From Eudorina sp. 2006-703-Eu-15 (taxonomy: Eukaryota; Chlorophyta; Chlorophyceae; Chlamydomonadales; Volvocaceae), in the NCBI GenBank assembly GCA_003117195.1, contig BDSI01000008.1, forward strand, positions 62,001 to 126,000: a stretch of DNA of 64,000 nt, written 5' to 3'. Shown piece after piece: positions 11,601-23,075 of this stretch. Positions within the stretch are counted from its first letter, which is position 1. Each line of letters begins with the position of its first letter. A model generated the notes under the pieces. The model was not told the origin of the DNA, searched no databases, and worked only from the letters and a program-made list of their open reading frames with translations. The position numbers and the translations under genes were made by a program.

Positions 11601-13545
11601 TGTCCCCTGTCCCCCCGGCCCCCGACTCGCCCGGGTCCGGAGCGCTTCCAGACCCTCCGGTCGCTGTCCGATGGCCGACTTGTCCGTCTTGCTGGGCTGC
11701 TCAATGTACTGCAGCAGCGCCAGGCACTGCAGCAGGAAGTGCCGCCTGAGGGGCAGGGCAGGGCACGGGGAGGGGCATGGGAAGCAGCATGGGGAGGACG
11801 GTGCGGCGGGTGAGCAGGCGTACGCACATTATCTGTGTGCAGGCGCGCCAGACACCAGGAGAACCCCCTGGCTTGGTTGGTAAGAAAAGAAAGAAAGGGT
11901 TCCTACCCAGGTTTGGTTCTTCGGGGAAGACGTAGTGTTGTTGATGGGCTGTGGTCGCTGGTCGGCAGGCAACGTGGACAATCACCGTAAAAAAAACATC
12001 AACAGGAGCCGATGATGGCGCGCAGACGTGCAATAAATGCTTGACCTTTCCTCCCACAGTATCGCTGAGTCGTACCTGTCGTACATGCTGCACCTGTTTC
12101 ATGTCGACGACCCCAAAATTCACCCAGCCTTAGCCCACCCTCCCCCAACCCGCGTACCTGAACGTGCAGTCCCGGACCTGAAGTCCGAACAGTTTGCTGC
12201 TGGTCAGGTAGCGAGTGCCCGCTCCGCCGCCGCCTCCCGCGTCATTGGCCCCAGCACCCGAAGATCCACCGTCCACCTCCATAGAGTCGCCGCCGCCGCC
12301 CGTCGCCGCGCCCCGGCCCGACCGGCTCGCCGCGCCGTGGCTGTTGTGGCGGGCGCCGACCCATGGGCCAGTGGCGGCCACCGGGTTCTTGATGGCGGCG
12401 AACTCGTCCAGGACGAGCGACATGTCCGCCATAACCTTGCCGTACACGACGGGCTGGAGGACCTGCGTCGGATTCTGCAGGTGGAGGTGGAAGAGGGGGG
12501 CAGCCGGCACGCGTTGCGGAAGGTCAAGTCGGTGAGGGGCCGACGGGGAGAGTACTGTTACACAAAGCGACAAGGAAAGCGCGGAAAGTAATTCACTAAG
12601 GTGAAGGAGGAGAGGCGCAGGGAGTGTTGGGCGACGGTCGCTTTTTCTACCCTTGTCCCGGCCCTCGTCCCCCTGCCAGCGGCCTGCCGCGCAGATACCG
12701 CCCCCGCCCTGCCGCCCTGCCATTGCTCTTGTTCCTAGTGCTCCACACCCTCGTGCTCCACACCTTCGTGCTCCACACCCTCTTTTGCGAGCCGCGGGTT
12801 GGGTCGCCTCAATCCGCAGCTCCAGGGGGTATAGGAAATTGGTAGACATTTTCAAAACTGCGCTGCTCCAAGGGGGGGCCATCCACCATCTCGCCCTACC
12901 TGAAAGATGGCCTGCAGCCCCCAGAAGCACGTGTACAGCCGCCGGTCGATCTGCTCCCCGATGCTGTCCACCGCCCCGGGCTCCACCTCGTCCACGGGCA
13001 GCGTCAGACCCGTGTTCAGGGCGCCCTGCGGGGACGCCCCGGGACGGGACGGGACGGGATGGGAAGGTTGGCGCCGGGAAAGACACTCAGCGGGACCCCA
13101 TGGCAGTGGACGGCCCCCCACTGGGTTGCGAACCAGCGTCAGGCCCGTGTTCAGGGCGCCCTGCGAGGGACCGTGTCCGTCACGGTCCGCCAGCGGAAGT
13201 GAGTACTGTGCGGTGCAGCGCCCCAGCGGGCTGTCAACTGCCCTGGCGGCGGCTCCCCGGGGCCCCCCGGGACGGGACGGGACGGGTGGCGCCGGGAGAG
13301 ACACACTCGGCGGGGCGGGACCCAGAGGCAGTGGACGGGGCCCTCGAAGACCCTGGACCGTTTGGGGTTGTTCCTGGGTTTGGTTTGCTTCTCTTTTTGA
13401 ACCTTGAACCGTCAACGACAACCCGCCCCGAGTGAAAGCGACCGTCAACAAATGGTCAAGTGATCGCTCTGCCCCAACCCAACCCGACCCGTCCTGACCC
13501 TCGCTCGGCTCAGCGGTGCCGTGGTTGCTGTGATTGTGTGTGTGT

Positions 13546-13581
<36 letters not shown>

Positions 13582-15769
13582 CGTTACATATCTGCCGGGC
13601 CGACACTGGCCGGGGGCGCTAACCGCGCCCCATACGGGAGACCGCCGAAGCACTTTCCCCCGGATACGGGGGAAAGGGGCGTAAGGGGCCTCTGTCCCCT
13701 CGCTCTCAACCAAGGGCGCGTGCCCGATCCCTGAGGATGTGTGTGTGTGTGTGCGCTGCAGAGCGGCTCACAGGGCCCCTCTGCGCGACGACGCGCCGGC
13801 TCGGCTGCGGTACGGCAGAGCGGTACGACGACGACGCGACCTGCTGCCGTGGTTCCGCGCTGGACTGTCCGTGCACCGCGCCGCGGTTCCGAACGCGTGT
13901 CCTAACCGGTCCCACACCCCACTGACCGCCACGTTAAGCCCGAGATCCCACTGACCACCACATTGAGTCCGCTCTTGTCGTTCAGCTCGTAGCACCGCGA
14001 GATGAAGATGAGCAGTCGGCCACACAGCCGCACATCGTACGCCTGCAAGGGGGCGGAATCGGTCGCCCTTCAGCGAATCCTTTCGGTTCTTGCCGATCGC
14101 CCGCCCTGCGCCGGCCCTCTACATCCTACTCTTGCTACTTGTCTGGTTGCGTTCGTGCTCTCTCGTCAAATCTTCGCACACCCCACAGCGCCTGCCCGCA
14201 CCCTTAACCCGAGGATGCTCAACTCCCCACCGCGACCCCACCTTCGACAGCCGCCGGAAGAGCATGTTGCTCATCCGCAGCAGCGTCAGCTTCGCGCCCT
14301 GCTCCCGTCGGAAGTCGTCCGAACAGAACACGGCGGCCCAGCCGAGGTCCACGCTGATCGAGCCCGCGTCCGCCGCCGCGGCGGCGGCGGCGGCGGCGCC
14401 TCCCCGTCCTTCCATCAGACGGAACAGGTCCGCGCAATCCGCGATGGTCCCGACCTCCATAAGCCCCTCGAAGAGCCGCGCCCAGCCCTCTGCAAGCGCC
14501 CCACCGGGGGAGGGGGAGACACCAACAGGAGGGGCCCGTCCGACACCGGGACAGCCGTCAGCGCCGGGGATGATCGACACGCTGCAGCCAGGCCCCCCAA
14601 GCGCGGCAGCGCGGGCGTTCGTGCGCGCACGCCGCCCGCGCAGCGCGGCCAGCGTCAGCTGTCGTACATATACACGACGCCGCCACGTTCACGATCGCTC
14701 TGTACGGGCTACGGGGGCAGGAGCGCACAAGCCCCGTGCAGTATGGCGGTTTCCGGATCGAGTGTCCAATTTGCGCAGGGTCGCAGACTGGGGAGTGGAA
14801 ACTGGAGAGCGCCTCAAAGTGATATCGGCGAGGAGGCCCGCCCGGCGCACCCCTGGGCGGCCGCGCTCATGGTTGTGCCAGTGCCGGGCTGTCGGGCGGC
14901 AGGCATACCACCCATCCTGATCGACACAACGATGGCAGCAGCTGTTGCGGCGGCGGCAGCTGTCCTGGAGATATCTGCACAGCTCACACACACACATGCG
15001 GCTTGCGGAACTCGTCTGGCCGGACTGACCGACCCGGGGCCTCCGGGCCTTCGGTGATCCGGTTCCAAGCCCCTCACCGTAATCGAGCAGCCGCCTGCGC
15101 CCGCCCGCCCTGTCGACGTCTCGGATGGGTTCCGAAAGCAGGGGCCGCGCGAACTCGAGGCACACCTGCAGGAACCTGCTTACGGGCACGGGGTAGCAGT
15201 TTCAGGGGGGCGGTAATGTCAGAGGTGGTGAGCGAAGTGGGTGGGGCACTGTCCAGGTGCGCCGGGCGCTTGGCCCCGAGAAGGGTACCTGGGGATTGTT
15301 GTGATTCCGTCGTGGGTGGCGTCCGGGTGCAGGTACTGCATGAGTGGCAGGCCCTTTATCACTGCCTGGCCGGCGAGAGTAAGGTTGAGCTCGAATAAAG
15401 CATCTTCCAGGCCTTGACGCTGAACGGCGTCGAGCCCTTGCACGCTGAGCGTGCCATCCGCCTGCGGGTCGGTGATCATGCCGGGGAAACTTATGTGATG
15501 ATGCTGCGGTGCAACGCCGTTCAATAGTACCAGATTAAATTTTTGATGCGCATTACCTTGTCGTCAAAGATTGCCGAAGGAAAGGCACCCGCAAGAGCTT
15601 TCCAAGCCGCTTTGGACGGTTCAAGAGATGTATTAATGGCAGCAAGGATGGTACCCTGTAAATGTCATGCGGAACTTCCTCAGTCGCCGGCGCTTTGCCG
15701 CGCTAGGCAAGTCAGGTTGCGCACCTCTATCCGCAGTCTTTCCTTTTCATACTCATTGAGGATGTCCAT
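8662..15769 (-). CDS. THOC1: THO complex subunit 1 (HPR1/THOC1)
   Basis: THOC1/HPR1 is a core subunit of the nuclear THO/TREX complex, which couples transcription to mRNP assembly and export. Thirteen exons: 15769-15725, 15655-15557, 15503-15289, 15175-15078, 14489-14242, 14042-about 13959, 13025-12900, 12474-12158, 11745-11631, 10993-10700, 10224-10015, 9824-9699, 8892-8662. Phases agree at every junction and give about 735 aa; the human and Arabidopsis proteins are about 657 and 599. Family landmarks in order are LLRMSNMLFRRLSK, then CGRLLIFISRCYELNDKSGLN, FWGLQAIFQNPTQV, SSKLFGLQVRDCTFRRHFLL, HWVAWKHG, and DNDVESQYRRV followed by FAWKRMRTLAR. The intron after 11631 uses a GC donor (GCGAGT). 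Green-algal additions are Gly/Ala-rich inserts in exons 5, 8 and 10. The end of exon 6 is uncertain by a few codons. It shares a 335-bp upstream region with the divergent MYND gene. Confidence 0.93.
13001..13345. repeat. Partial exon/intron tandem duplication in THOC1
   Basis: The acceptor side of THOC1 exon 7 (13001-13030) recurs with one mismatch at 13136-13165. A GACGGGACGGGACGGG block plus the flanking GGCGCCGGGAAAGACAC-like sequence recurs from 13039 and from 13265. The duplication creates a second CAG acceptor followed by about ten exon-7-like codons inside the intron. Confidence 0.7.
13535..13579. repeat. (TG)n microsatellite
   Basis: A TG dinucleotide run broken once by ATTG, inside the THOC1 intron between exons 6 and 7. 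Confidence 0.9.
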
Positions 15770-16104
15770 AGTGGACTGATCTTCTTGAATGCAAATCGTT
15801 GAAAAACGCTAACGACATCAAATGGCAGCCATTCTTGCTGCTTGTAAAATGAACAGACCTAAAGATGCAAATATGTCGTAACACAAATAGGTAATGAGTT
15901 GGGAAACTATTGTGTTCGTCTAGTTGTAAGGGTGACCATCAACCACCCGCCGTACAGACCGTAACTGATACACCAGGCACATGTGTCGCGCGCTCGTGCC
16001 GTGCTTCGTAACAGTCAGAAGGCAATCAAGTCCCAATATCGTGCTGAGCGCGCCAAATGATCGGAAACCCCGAGACATAAGTATTGGCTGCATCATACAG
16101 TGCG
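15770..16104. promoter_or_regulatory. Divergent promoter region THOC1 / MYND-1
   Basis: 335 bp separate the start codons of minus-strand THOC1 and plus-strand MYND-1, so both promoters and 5' UTRs must fit here. It is AT-richer than the genes. No convincing TATA box was identified. Confidence 0.55.
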
Positions 16105-19100
16105 ATGCCGCCGCGACAGAAGCACCCGCTTCGCAAAGAACTCCAGAATATTTCACGAGAATCACCTGCAAGCATCAATGGCCTTGCTGCCCGCGTTGCC
16201 GCTGGCCTCGATCTGCCTTACAAAGACCTTTCGCGGTTGGCAGAAACGTTTTCAACCAGCGGAATGCCTGAGGATATGAAAGCGTCGAGCTTCAGCGTAT
16301 TCGCCGATGTAATTGCGCTGTACAGCTTGGCGCTCCGTCGCTCGGGTTCAGCCTGCCGAGATCAGGCAACCCGCCAGTGCTATCAGCAAGTGCGGATGGC
16401 GTTGTGCCGCTACATCGCCGATATCGTCCTGGATGAAAGCTACAACCCATGGAGAGCGCATTTGTCAGCTCTGCTGCTGCAAACCCAAGCAGCTCGTTGT
16501 TACGAGAACCTGCTGCGGGACGCCGCCGAGCAGCTGAAGCGGCGACCTGGCCGCAGCACCGCTCAACTTGCACATGCACTGCTGGCGGAAGCGGTTGCGC
16601 TGGCTTGCTCTGTGCATCAAGAGGCCATTGTACGCGAATCGGCGGCGCAGAGCACCACCAGCGCAGTCGTCCCCCAGCTTTCCGCGCTCGCGCTGCCCGC
16701 CGTGCCTTGTGAGGCGCTGCTGTGCACCGATCGCGGCTCCCTTCTCAACTCGTGGGCGATCTGCTTCCTGCAGCTCCTCGCGAGCGGCGAGGCGAGCAGC
16801 GCACAGGAGTCGGGGCTGCTGAGGGACTTCTTGAATATCTTGCGGATATTGCACGAGGAGGGCGATGCGTGCAGCCACCGCGCTTTCTTCAGGCCCACCG
16901 CTGGGATGCTGTACCTCCTGGCGGCGTACGCCGTGCGGGCCGTGGCGGCGTTGGATGGAGGCACTTTGTACGGCATGCCACGCGACGCGCCGTCAGTCCC
17001 CCTGATCAGCCCAGATGGGCAAGAAATGCGGAGCAGCAGTTGCCGCGTTCTGGACAGCGATCATCTGTCGTTCGTGTTGCGCCTGTGGCTGCTGCTGAAG
17101 TCGCTTCACGGCGGCGACAGTTCGGCCGAAGCGGTCCGGGCGTTCCCGCCCTTCAATCTCTTGGGCACGTTCGACGTGTGCCTGCGGCTGGCCGACGCGA
17201 TAGTGGCAGAGGCAGCGCCGATGGATTCCTGTCCCGCGACATCGGAGGCGCACCCGCACCCGCTCCGGCGTCATCAGCAGCAGCCGCAACAGCAGCAGCC
17301 GCAGCAGCGGCAGCGGCAGCCGCAGCAGCGGCAGCAACAGCAGCAGCACCACCGGCAGCGCTTGGTGTTGCTGTCTGAGAGTGGTCGTGGCGAACTGGCG
17401 ATGCTGGTGTGGCTCAACGCCACGGATGCACTGCGGAGTCTGGTAGGGCGTCGTCCGGCCGGCATTCCGCTGCGGGCGGACATCGAGCGAATGAGGACCT
17501 TATGGGCCGTCTACCTTCGCATGATTGACGCAGCCATGGAATCTCTGCGGGGTCAGGTTGACGGGACGGCAGGTGCTGTCAGGATGACAGTGCAGGGCGG
17601 CAACACTGCCTGGCTCCGGCGCGTCGACTTCACTGGTCGCTGGAGCGGGTTTTCCTTGGCGATCGTGGATGATGTTGCGCCGCTTCCTATAGGTAACGGC
17701 AGGCAGATCTCTGATCTCGTGTGGATGCGCAGGCAGACCCCGTTAGGTAGGAGGTGCAAATTGTCGGCGGGAGGCGCCGGTTTGGGTTGTCAGCGTCGTC
17801 GCATTGCCACGTGCTGGAGGGCTGCTGGAGGGCTGCTGGGGGGCTGCTGGGGAGCTGCGGCTTCACACCCTGGAAAGCCTGCTCCCCGCGGAAGGCGCCC
17901 CGCTGTAGGACCCGAGCATTTTCAGCCTGTTACAGCCAAGTGCAGCCAATGCATGCGGCTGTTCCTGCAGCCAGTGCATGCCCATGCGGCTGTGCCTCCG
18001 CTCCGGGATGATGCGGTGTCGCGCGCTCTCACTCGCCTGTCGCCTCCCGCCCGTGCCCGTCCGTCCAATCAGGCGCCCCTCTTCCACGTCAGATGGGTCC
18101 CGAGGGCGCTGTGGTGCTCGCCAGCGGGGCCCTATGCCGGATGGAGAGACTGATGCGGCTGCAGTGCTCGCAGGCGGGGCTATTCTGTGGGCCCTTCACC
18201 TTGGCAGGACTCATGGCGTTGGCACCCGTGGGGCGCATGGCCGCGTTGTTCGCCACAGCGACCAAGTACGTGCGGTGCTACTCGGATTCGTGCGCCCAAG
18301 TGATCCTGCTGAACGGCGGCAGCTTTCCGCCCGAGTTGCAACTGGGGGCCAAGCTCCCGAAAACCATCTTCGCCGCCGCGCAATTCATGGAGGGCGTACG
18401 CTGTGGAATCACCTGGCTCGACCACACGGAGACGTCCGGGGACGCTGCTGCCCACCCCTCGCAAACGCGCGGTCGTGCGGGTGGGGGCTTTGCAGGCGCT
18501 GCAGCGGCGGCGGAGACGGAGCACCTCGGCAGGGAGCCGCCGGCGGCAGCGGCGGGTGGCACGAGCCGAGGCGCCGGCGCGAGCGGCAGCGACGGCGGCG
18601 CCAGGGGTACCAGCGGGGTAGGAGCCGCGGACGGGGAGGCGTGCGACGGCCGGGGCCCCGACGGGGGTGATGAGGACGCCGCGGCTGCCTCAATCGCCAG
18701 CTCGACGACCGCCGGCGCGCCTGCACGCCCCCCGGCACCTGCGCCAGCGCCGCCGCCAGCGCACGGGCCCCGCGCACAGCTCGCAGACCTGACCGCCTTT
18801 GTGGCCGTGCGGCTGCTGCCGGCGGTGTCGCGAGCGCTGCAGCTCATGGATTCGCCTATGATGCAGCTGACGTACGAGAGCTACTTGAAGACCCGGTACA
18901 TCATCCACCCGATGGAAGTTGCGCTGCGTTTGAGTTTGGTGGTCGTGGCGGCGGCGACCCCGGTTGACCCCGCCCGCCCAAAGCCCCGTGGGGATCGGCC
19001 CATCCGAGCGGATGACACGTCATCACCCGAGACCGCCGCGGCGGCGGCGCAGTGGCGGCACCTGCTGCTGCACGACGTGGACATCTTGGGGCTGCTAGCG

Positions 19101-19703
19101 GCGGCCTCCAAGGCGCTCACACGTACACAATGTTCCGACAAACAGCTGGCAGTCTCCTGTGCTGCGGCGTTTGCCTTTGCGCTGTGGTACGCCTGCACCG
19201 CCGTCCCCGAGGAACTTCGGGCCGCCATTGTGGCGGAGCCGGCGGAGGGCGGCGGCTCCGGCGGCGGCGAGGGCGCGCACTTGGGGGCCGGACGCGGCGC
19301 TGCAGTGCCCGGCGGCGGTGGCGGCGGCGAGGGTTTTCGGGCGTGTGGCAGCCGGCCGGCCTACCTGTCGCTTCCGAGCATCGAGAAGCTGCTAGGGCCG
19401 AGAGGCAAGTATCCCCACGCGGCCATCATGTCACGTGTGAAAGCGCTTGTGGGGAGGGAGATCAACACACCGGACGATGACATGATGCCCTGGCTGCGAG
19501 GCGCCGACGCGCTGCCGCCGCCGTCGGAGGCCCAGCGGCGCATGGCGCCGTACTGCTGCGCCAACCCGCGCTGCCTCAACCTGGCGGGCCCCAGCGAGCT
19601 CGACCTGCCGCGGCTGCCCTGCGGCTGCGGCCGCCGGGACTGCGCGTGGTGGTACTGCAGCCGGGAGTGCGCTGCGCAGTGGCGCCAGGTCGGACATAGC
19701 TAG
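16105..19703 (+). CDS. Large protein with degenerate MYND-type finger, paralogue 1
   Basis: Two exons, 16105-17692 and 18073-19703 (phase 1, donor GTAACG, acceptor CAG), give 1,072 aa. The start is the ATG reading MPPRQK, matching MPPR in the neighbour. The acceptor at 18072 rather than 18092 was chosen because only it preserves phase. Conserved with paralogue 2: LLRDAAEQLKRRPG, AALDGGTLYGMP, DIERMRTLW, RRVDFTGRWSGFS, SGALCRMERLMRLQ, DLTAFVAVRLLP and AAQWRHLLLHDVD. A Gln/Arg-rich tract lies near aa 390-420 and a Gly/Ala/Ser-rich linker near aa 640-750. The last 53 residues hold CCANPRC, CGCGRRDC and YCSREC with W and H, like a MYND zinc finger, but the final Cys is replaced and the protein stops at GHS. 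MYND fingers usually bind proline-rich partners, but the role here is unknown. The large N-terminal region matches no family I can name. Confidence 0.83.
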
Positions 19704-22700
19704 CGAGGGGCAGGGCCAGGGCCAGCGGGGGACAGACTTGGGGCCAGGGCGGATAGGAAATCGCGGGGAGGGCCCGCGAGGTATACAAGATATATGTAGA
19801 CGGTTCATGGTCATGGCAGCTTCGCTGTGCTGGAGGGCCAGCGGGCAGACATCACTAGTGAGGGCCAGGGCCAAGGCCACGGGGGGCTTGTGGTCGGGTC
19901 GCCGCAAGCCTTAAGGACAGATGGGAGACCGGTGTGGGGATTCGATCACGCGCATTGGGGCAGGTTGTTACTGACGGAGCGGTGCAGACAGAATGGACAT
20001 GACTGCGGAGGCGGGGTCAAGGACGGCACCGCAGAGGGGTGTGTGCGGGGCAGGTGGCCGGGCGCCGGGACACGTGAACGAACGAACAGAATGGAGAGGG
20101 AGCGAGGGCGGGCAAAGCCTGGGCCGATGCGTGGGCCAACCCGCGGTTACGGGTGGCGGTGCGGTTGTGGGCGGGGTACAGTGCGCGGCTCGCAGACTAA
20201 TGCTTGGGTCTATGCATTGGGCCGACATGCCCTGAGCTGAGCACAGCGCACGGAACGGCGCTGACGTGTGCGGGGCGCTGTCTGGATACACGCCACTGCG
20301 GTAGCTGGTTTGGGTCGGGCGGGTTGTTTCCCTGAATACGCCCCGCGGGATACGCGCTGCGGACATCTCACCGCGGGAGGCCGCGGGTGGGACATGCACG
20401 CCCAGTACAATAATGCAGCGCGCACTGCGCTTGGGGTGGTCGGTTGCGGTCCTGCAAGGCATGGCGCTGCGTTGTTTTGTTTGGTTTGTTTGTCTTGTAC
20501 TTTGTTGGTTGGTCGAGCAGTGGGCCTGTGCGTCGCGCAGTGCGCCCAGGCTGGCCGCAGGGAGGGCGGGCGATCGGTCGGTCGGTCGGTCGGTCGCAGG
20601 GCGGCCGGTGCGCATTCCGACCGGAGCACTCCGGCACTCCGGCAGGCATGTATAGGCGATAGGTCTGTAGGCGATGTACAGTATCGGGATGCTGCCAGCA
20701 GGCCAGGCCGCCATCCCATATGTGGGAACGGTCTCAGCGCTTGGCTGAGAAGGTCGCGTGATGGCGGCAAACAGGGCGCAAGTTCATGCTTTCGTACGAT
20801 GGTTCCGGAGCACAGCGGGTGGTCAGAATACAGAATCGCTCTATGCTGCCCGTGTTGGCATGCTGCTGACTCGAGCTCGATTTTTGATCCCAATACAGAA
20901 ATACATATAGAAAGAGATCCTCTCAGGTTAGGTTAGGTTCTCCTGCACTTCGGCGGCAGGCATCAGTTTGTCGACAGTGCTCCAAGCTTGTCGTGAAAGG
21001 CAAGGCCTGTCCTAACGCAGGAGTGTGTGTTTGGCTCCGTTGTATTATTATATTAAGGATGTTACAGCGGACCCCGCGGGCCGTTGTACGTGGCGGAGGC
21101 GAAAGACGGGCGAGGCCAGCGCTTGACATGCTGGTGGAGCCCGCGTGCAGCGTCATACGGCACATACAGGGCATGGCCATGCATGTTATTGATATAGCAT
21201 GCACGTTGGTGCACCTGGTGGTAGCCTGCCTGCTTGCCTGTGTGTCCCGTTGCCGATGGCTGCGGATGCAGTCGGGGGTGGGGCGAGGGAGCACGTTGGT
21301 GGACGGGTGGAGGATAGTGCTGCCAAGCATTGCCCAGGGAATGTCCAACAGTTAATGGCCGGCATGGGGCCATTCCGAGTCGGTCGAATCAACAATGGAG
21401 TGAAATTTACCAGATCAGCTATCACAGCAGCCGCCCAGTATTGTATTGGTGAACTTGTACATGTGCCCACTCGGATCATTGCGATGGCTTGCGTTTTTGG
21501 GGTTTGGGGTTTTTGGGGTGGATGGGCGCATACTGTTGGCCGCGTCAGGTGACAGGCCGGCGAGGTCGACCGCTCACGGTCCTGGCACACCAGGGAGGCC
21601 CTTCGACGACAAGGCATCCCTTCGGCCGCAGCGAAGACCCGGATCGTCCAGGCCTTCTGACGCAGTCCTTTGGTCGGAAGATGTAATAGCAGTGCAATAG
21701 AAAAGTGCGAAAGTAGCTATTGTGCATGTTGTATGCGTACAGTAGGACGAGGTTCTCATTCCTCCCCGGTGGGGAGGCCTTGCTGGACAGGGCAGCATTG
21801 CCCAGCGGTGCGGTACACGCGGGCCGTTTGCTGTGTGAAAGAGGACTGCGCCGCGAGAAGTGAAGTCCAGCGCGTTTGCTGTGTGGGTGTCGGGTCTAGT
21901 ACGGCCAGCCGATCGACACATTGTCGGGGGTCGAACTGCAAAGCCTTCCTGTTGGCTTCGGACCAAGCCTACCTGCTAAAGGACTACGGCTTGGGCCAGG
22001 TAGGTATGATGGTTACACCCCCCTCGTGCGTCGATCACCTCAAGTGGCTCTTCCCTGGAGGGCCCCTGACGCGGCGGCAACCCACTGGCTGTGGGGGTCC
22101 GCTGCAGCCTTTCATGCACATACAGTTGATCCCTTGTACCGTTGATCCAATCATACAGGCGAGGACCTGAGCGCCCGAGGGTCTGATGGCAGCTTGCATC
22201 ACCGCGGCGGGGGCCCCGGGACCTGGTGCCGGATCCGTTGGAGACAGCGCGGGGGGAGGGAGCGTCCGTGGGGCCCATGGGGCCGGGTACTGGTCCCGGT
22301 GCCGCCACAGAGCGGGAGGGCGGGACCCCACCCCGGAGGTTTATACCAGTACACATAAGAACCCTGAACCCACCCGTTCCATAGGCTCCATCCGTGCACG
22401 TAGCGGTGTACCGGTATCTACATGAGGTGCGAGATGCAAGTGCCTCTTAGTTTCAAGTCTCGGTGGATGAGTCGGGCGCTACAACCCGAGTGGGCCAAAC
22501 CACACGCTTGGTCGGCGAGCACGCGTGTGAACCGCATGTAGCCAATGCAGCTAACCTTCCCCAGCTGCATTTCGACTGGCAGCACCATAACGCAATCAAT
22601 CTAGTTAAAGATTTCACGTGGCGCAGTTATCGGAAAGCTGATGTCGTCAAACCGACAGGGCTGGCAGTTTCCCCACGTGCGTCTGGGCAAATTTCAGACA

Positions 22701-22782
22701 CGCTTAAAATTAAGCAGCTAGATCTGAAATGCCTCTGTTAGGTACGCTTCGGTGCAAAGACTCACTTATCCATTTGTGGGTG
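19704..22782. other. Intergenic between MYND paralogues; no gene seen
   Basis: No frame here shows a recognisable domain, and no exon chain with consistent phase could be built on either strand. It contains a short (GGTC)n run near 20575-20597. It would hold the 3' UTR of paralogue 1 and the distal promoter of paralogue 2. Confidence 0.5.
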
Positions 22783-22840
22783 TTGAGAATGCCCTATTGG
22801 ACATGCTGAGCGCTCAGCATGTCCAAGAGGGCATTCTCAA
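22783..22840. repeat. 58-bp near-perfect palindrome
   Basis: Two 29-nt arms meet with no loop at 22811/22812 and differ at one position only. The left arm begins TTGAGAATGCCC and the right arm ends GGGCATTCTCAA. It lies 235 bp upstream of the start of MYND paralogue 2, so it could be a regulatory or foldback element or an RNA hairpin in the 5' region. Confidence 0.9.
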
Positions 22841-23075
22841 CAATATGAGTGGGAAGTGACCCTCCCCGGACCCTCCGGGGCTCATACCCAGCTAGTGCTC
22901 AGAGGTCCCTCTCCCGGACGTGTCACTTCCCGGACGTGTTCCGGGGCGCTTCACGGATGTCGTACCGCTCCGCCCACCGCGCTCGTCTCTAAGACAAGAA
23001 CATTAGGATGCGCCTTCATGAGCACAGCTAAGAACCGTAGCCGGGCACGGTTCATGCGAGCCGCAGGTCAACATA

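Noticed and set aside
14002..15057. 351-codon open frame on the plus strand
   Set aside because: Covers THOC1 exon 5 and introns in antisense. No splice logic or motif of its own.
16084..16104. Upstream start for MYND paralogue 1
   Set aside because: The codon at 16084 is TTG. The ATG at 16105 (MPPR) matches the start of the neighbour.
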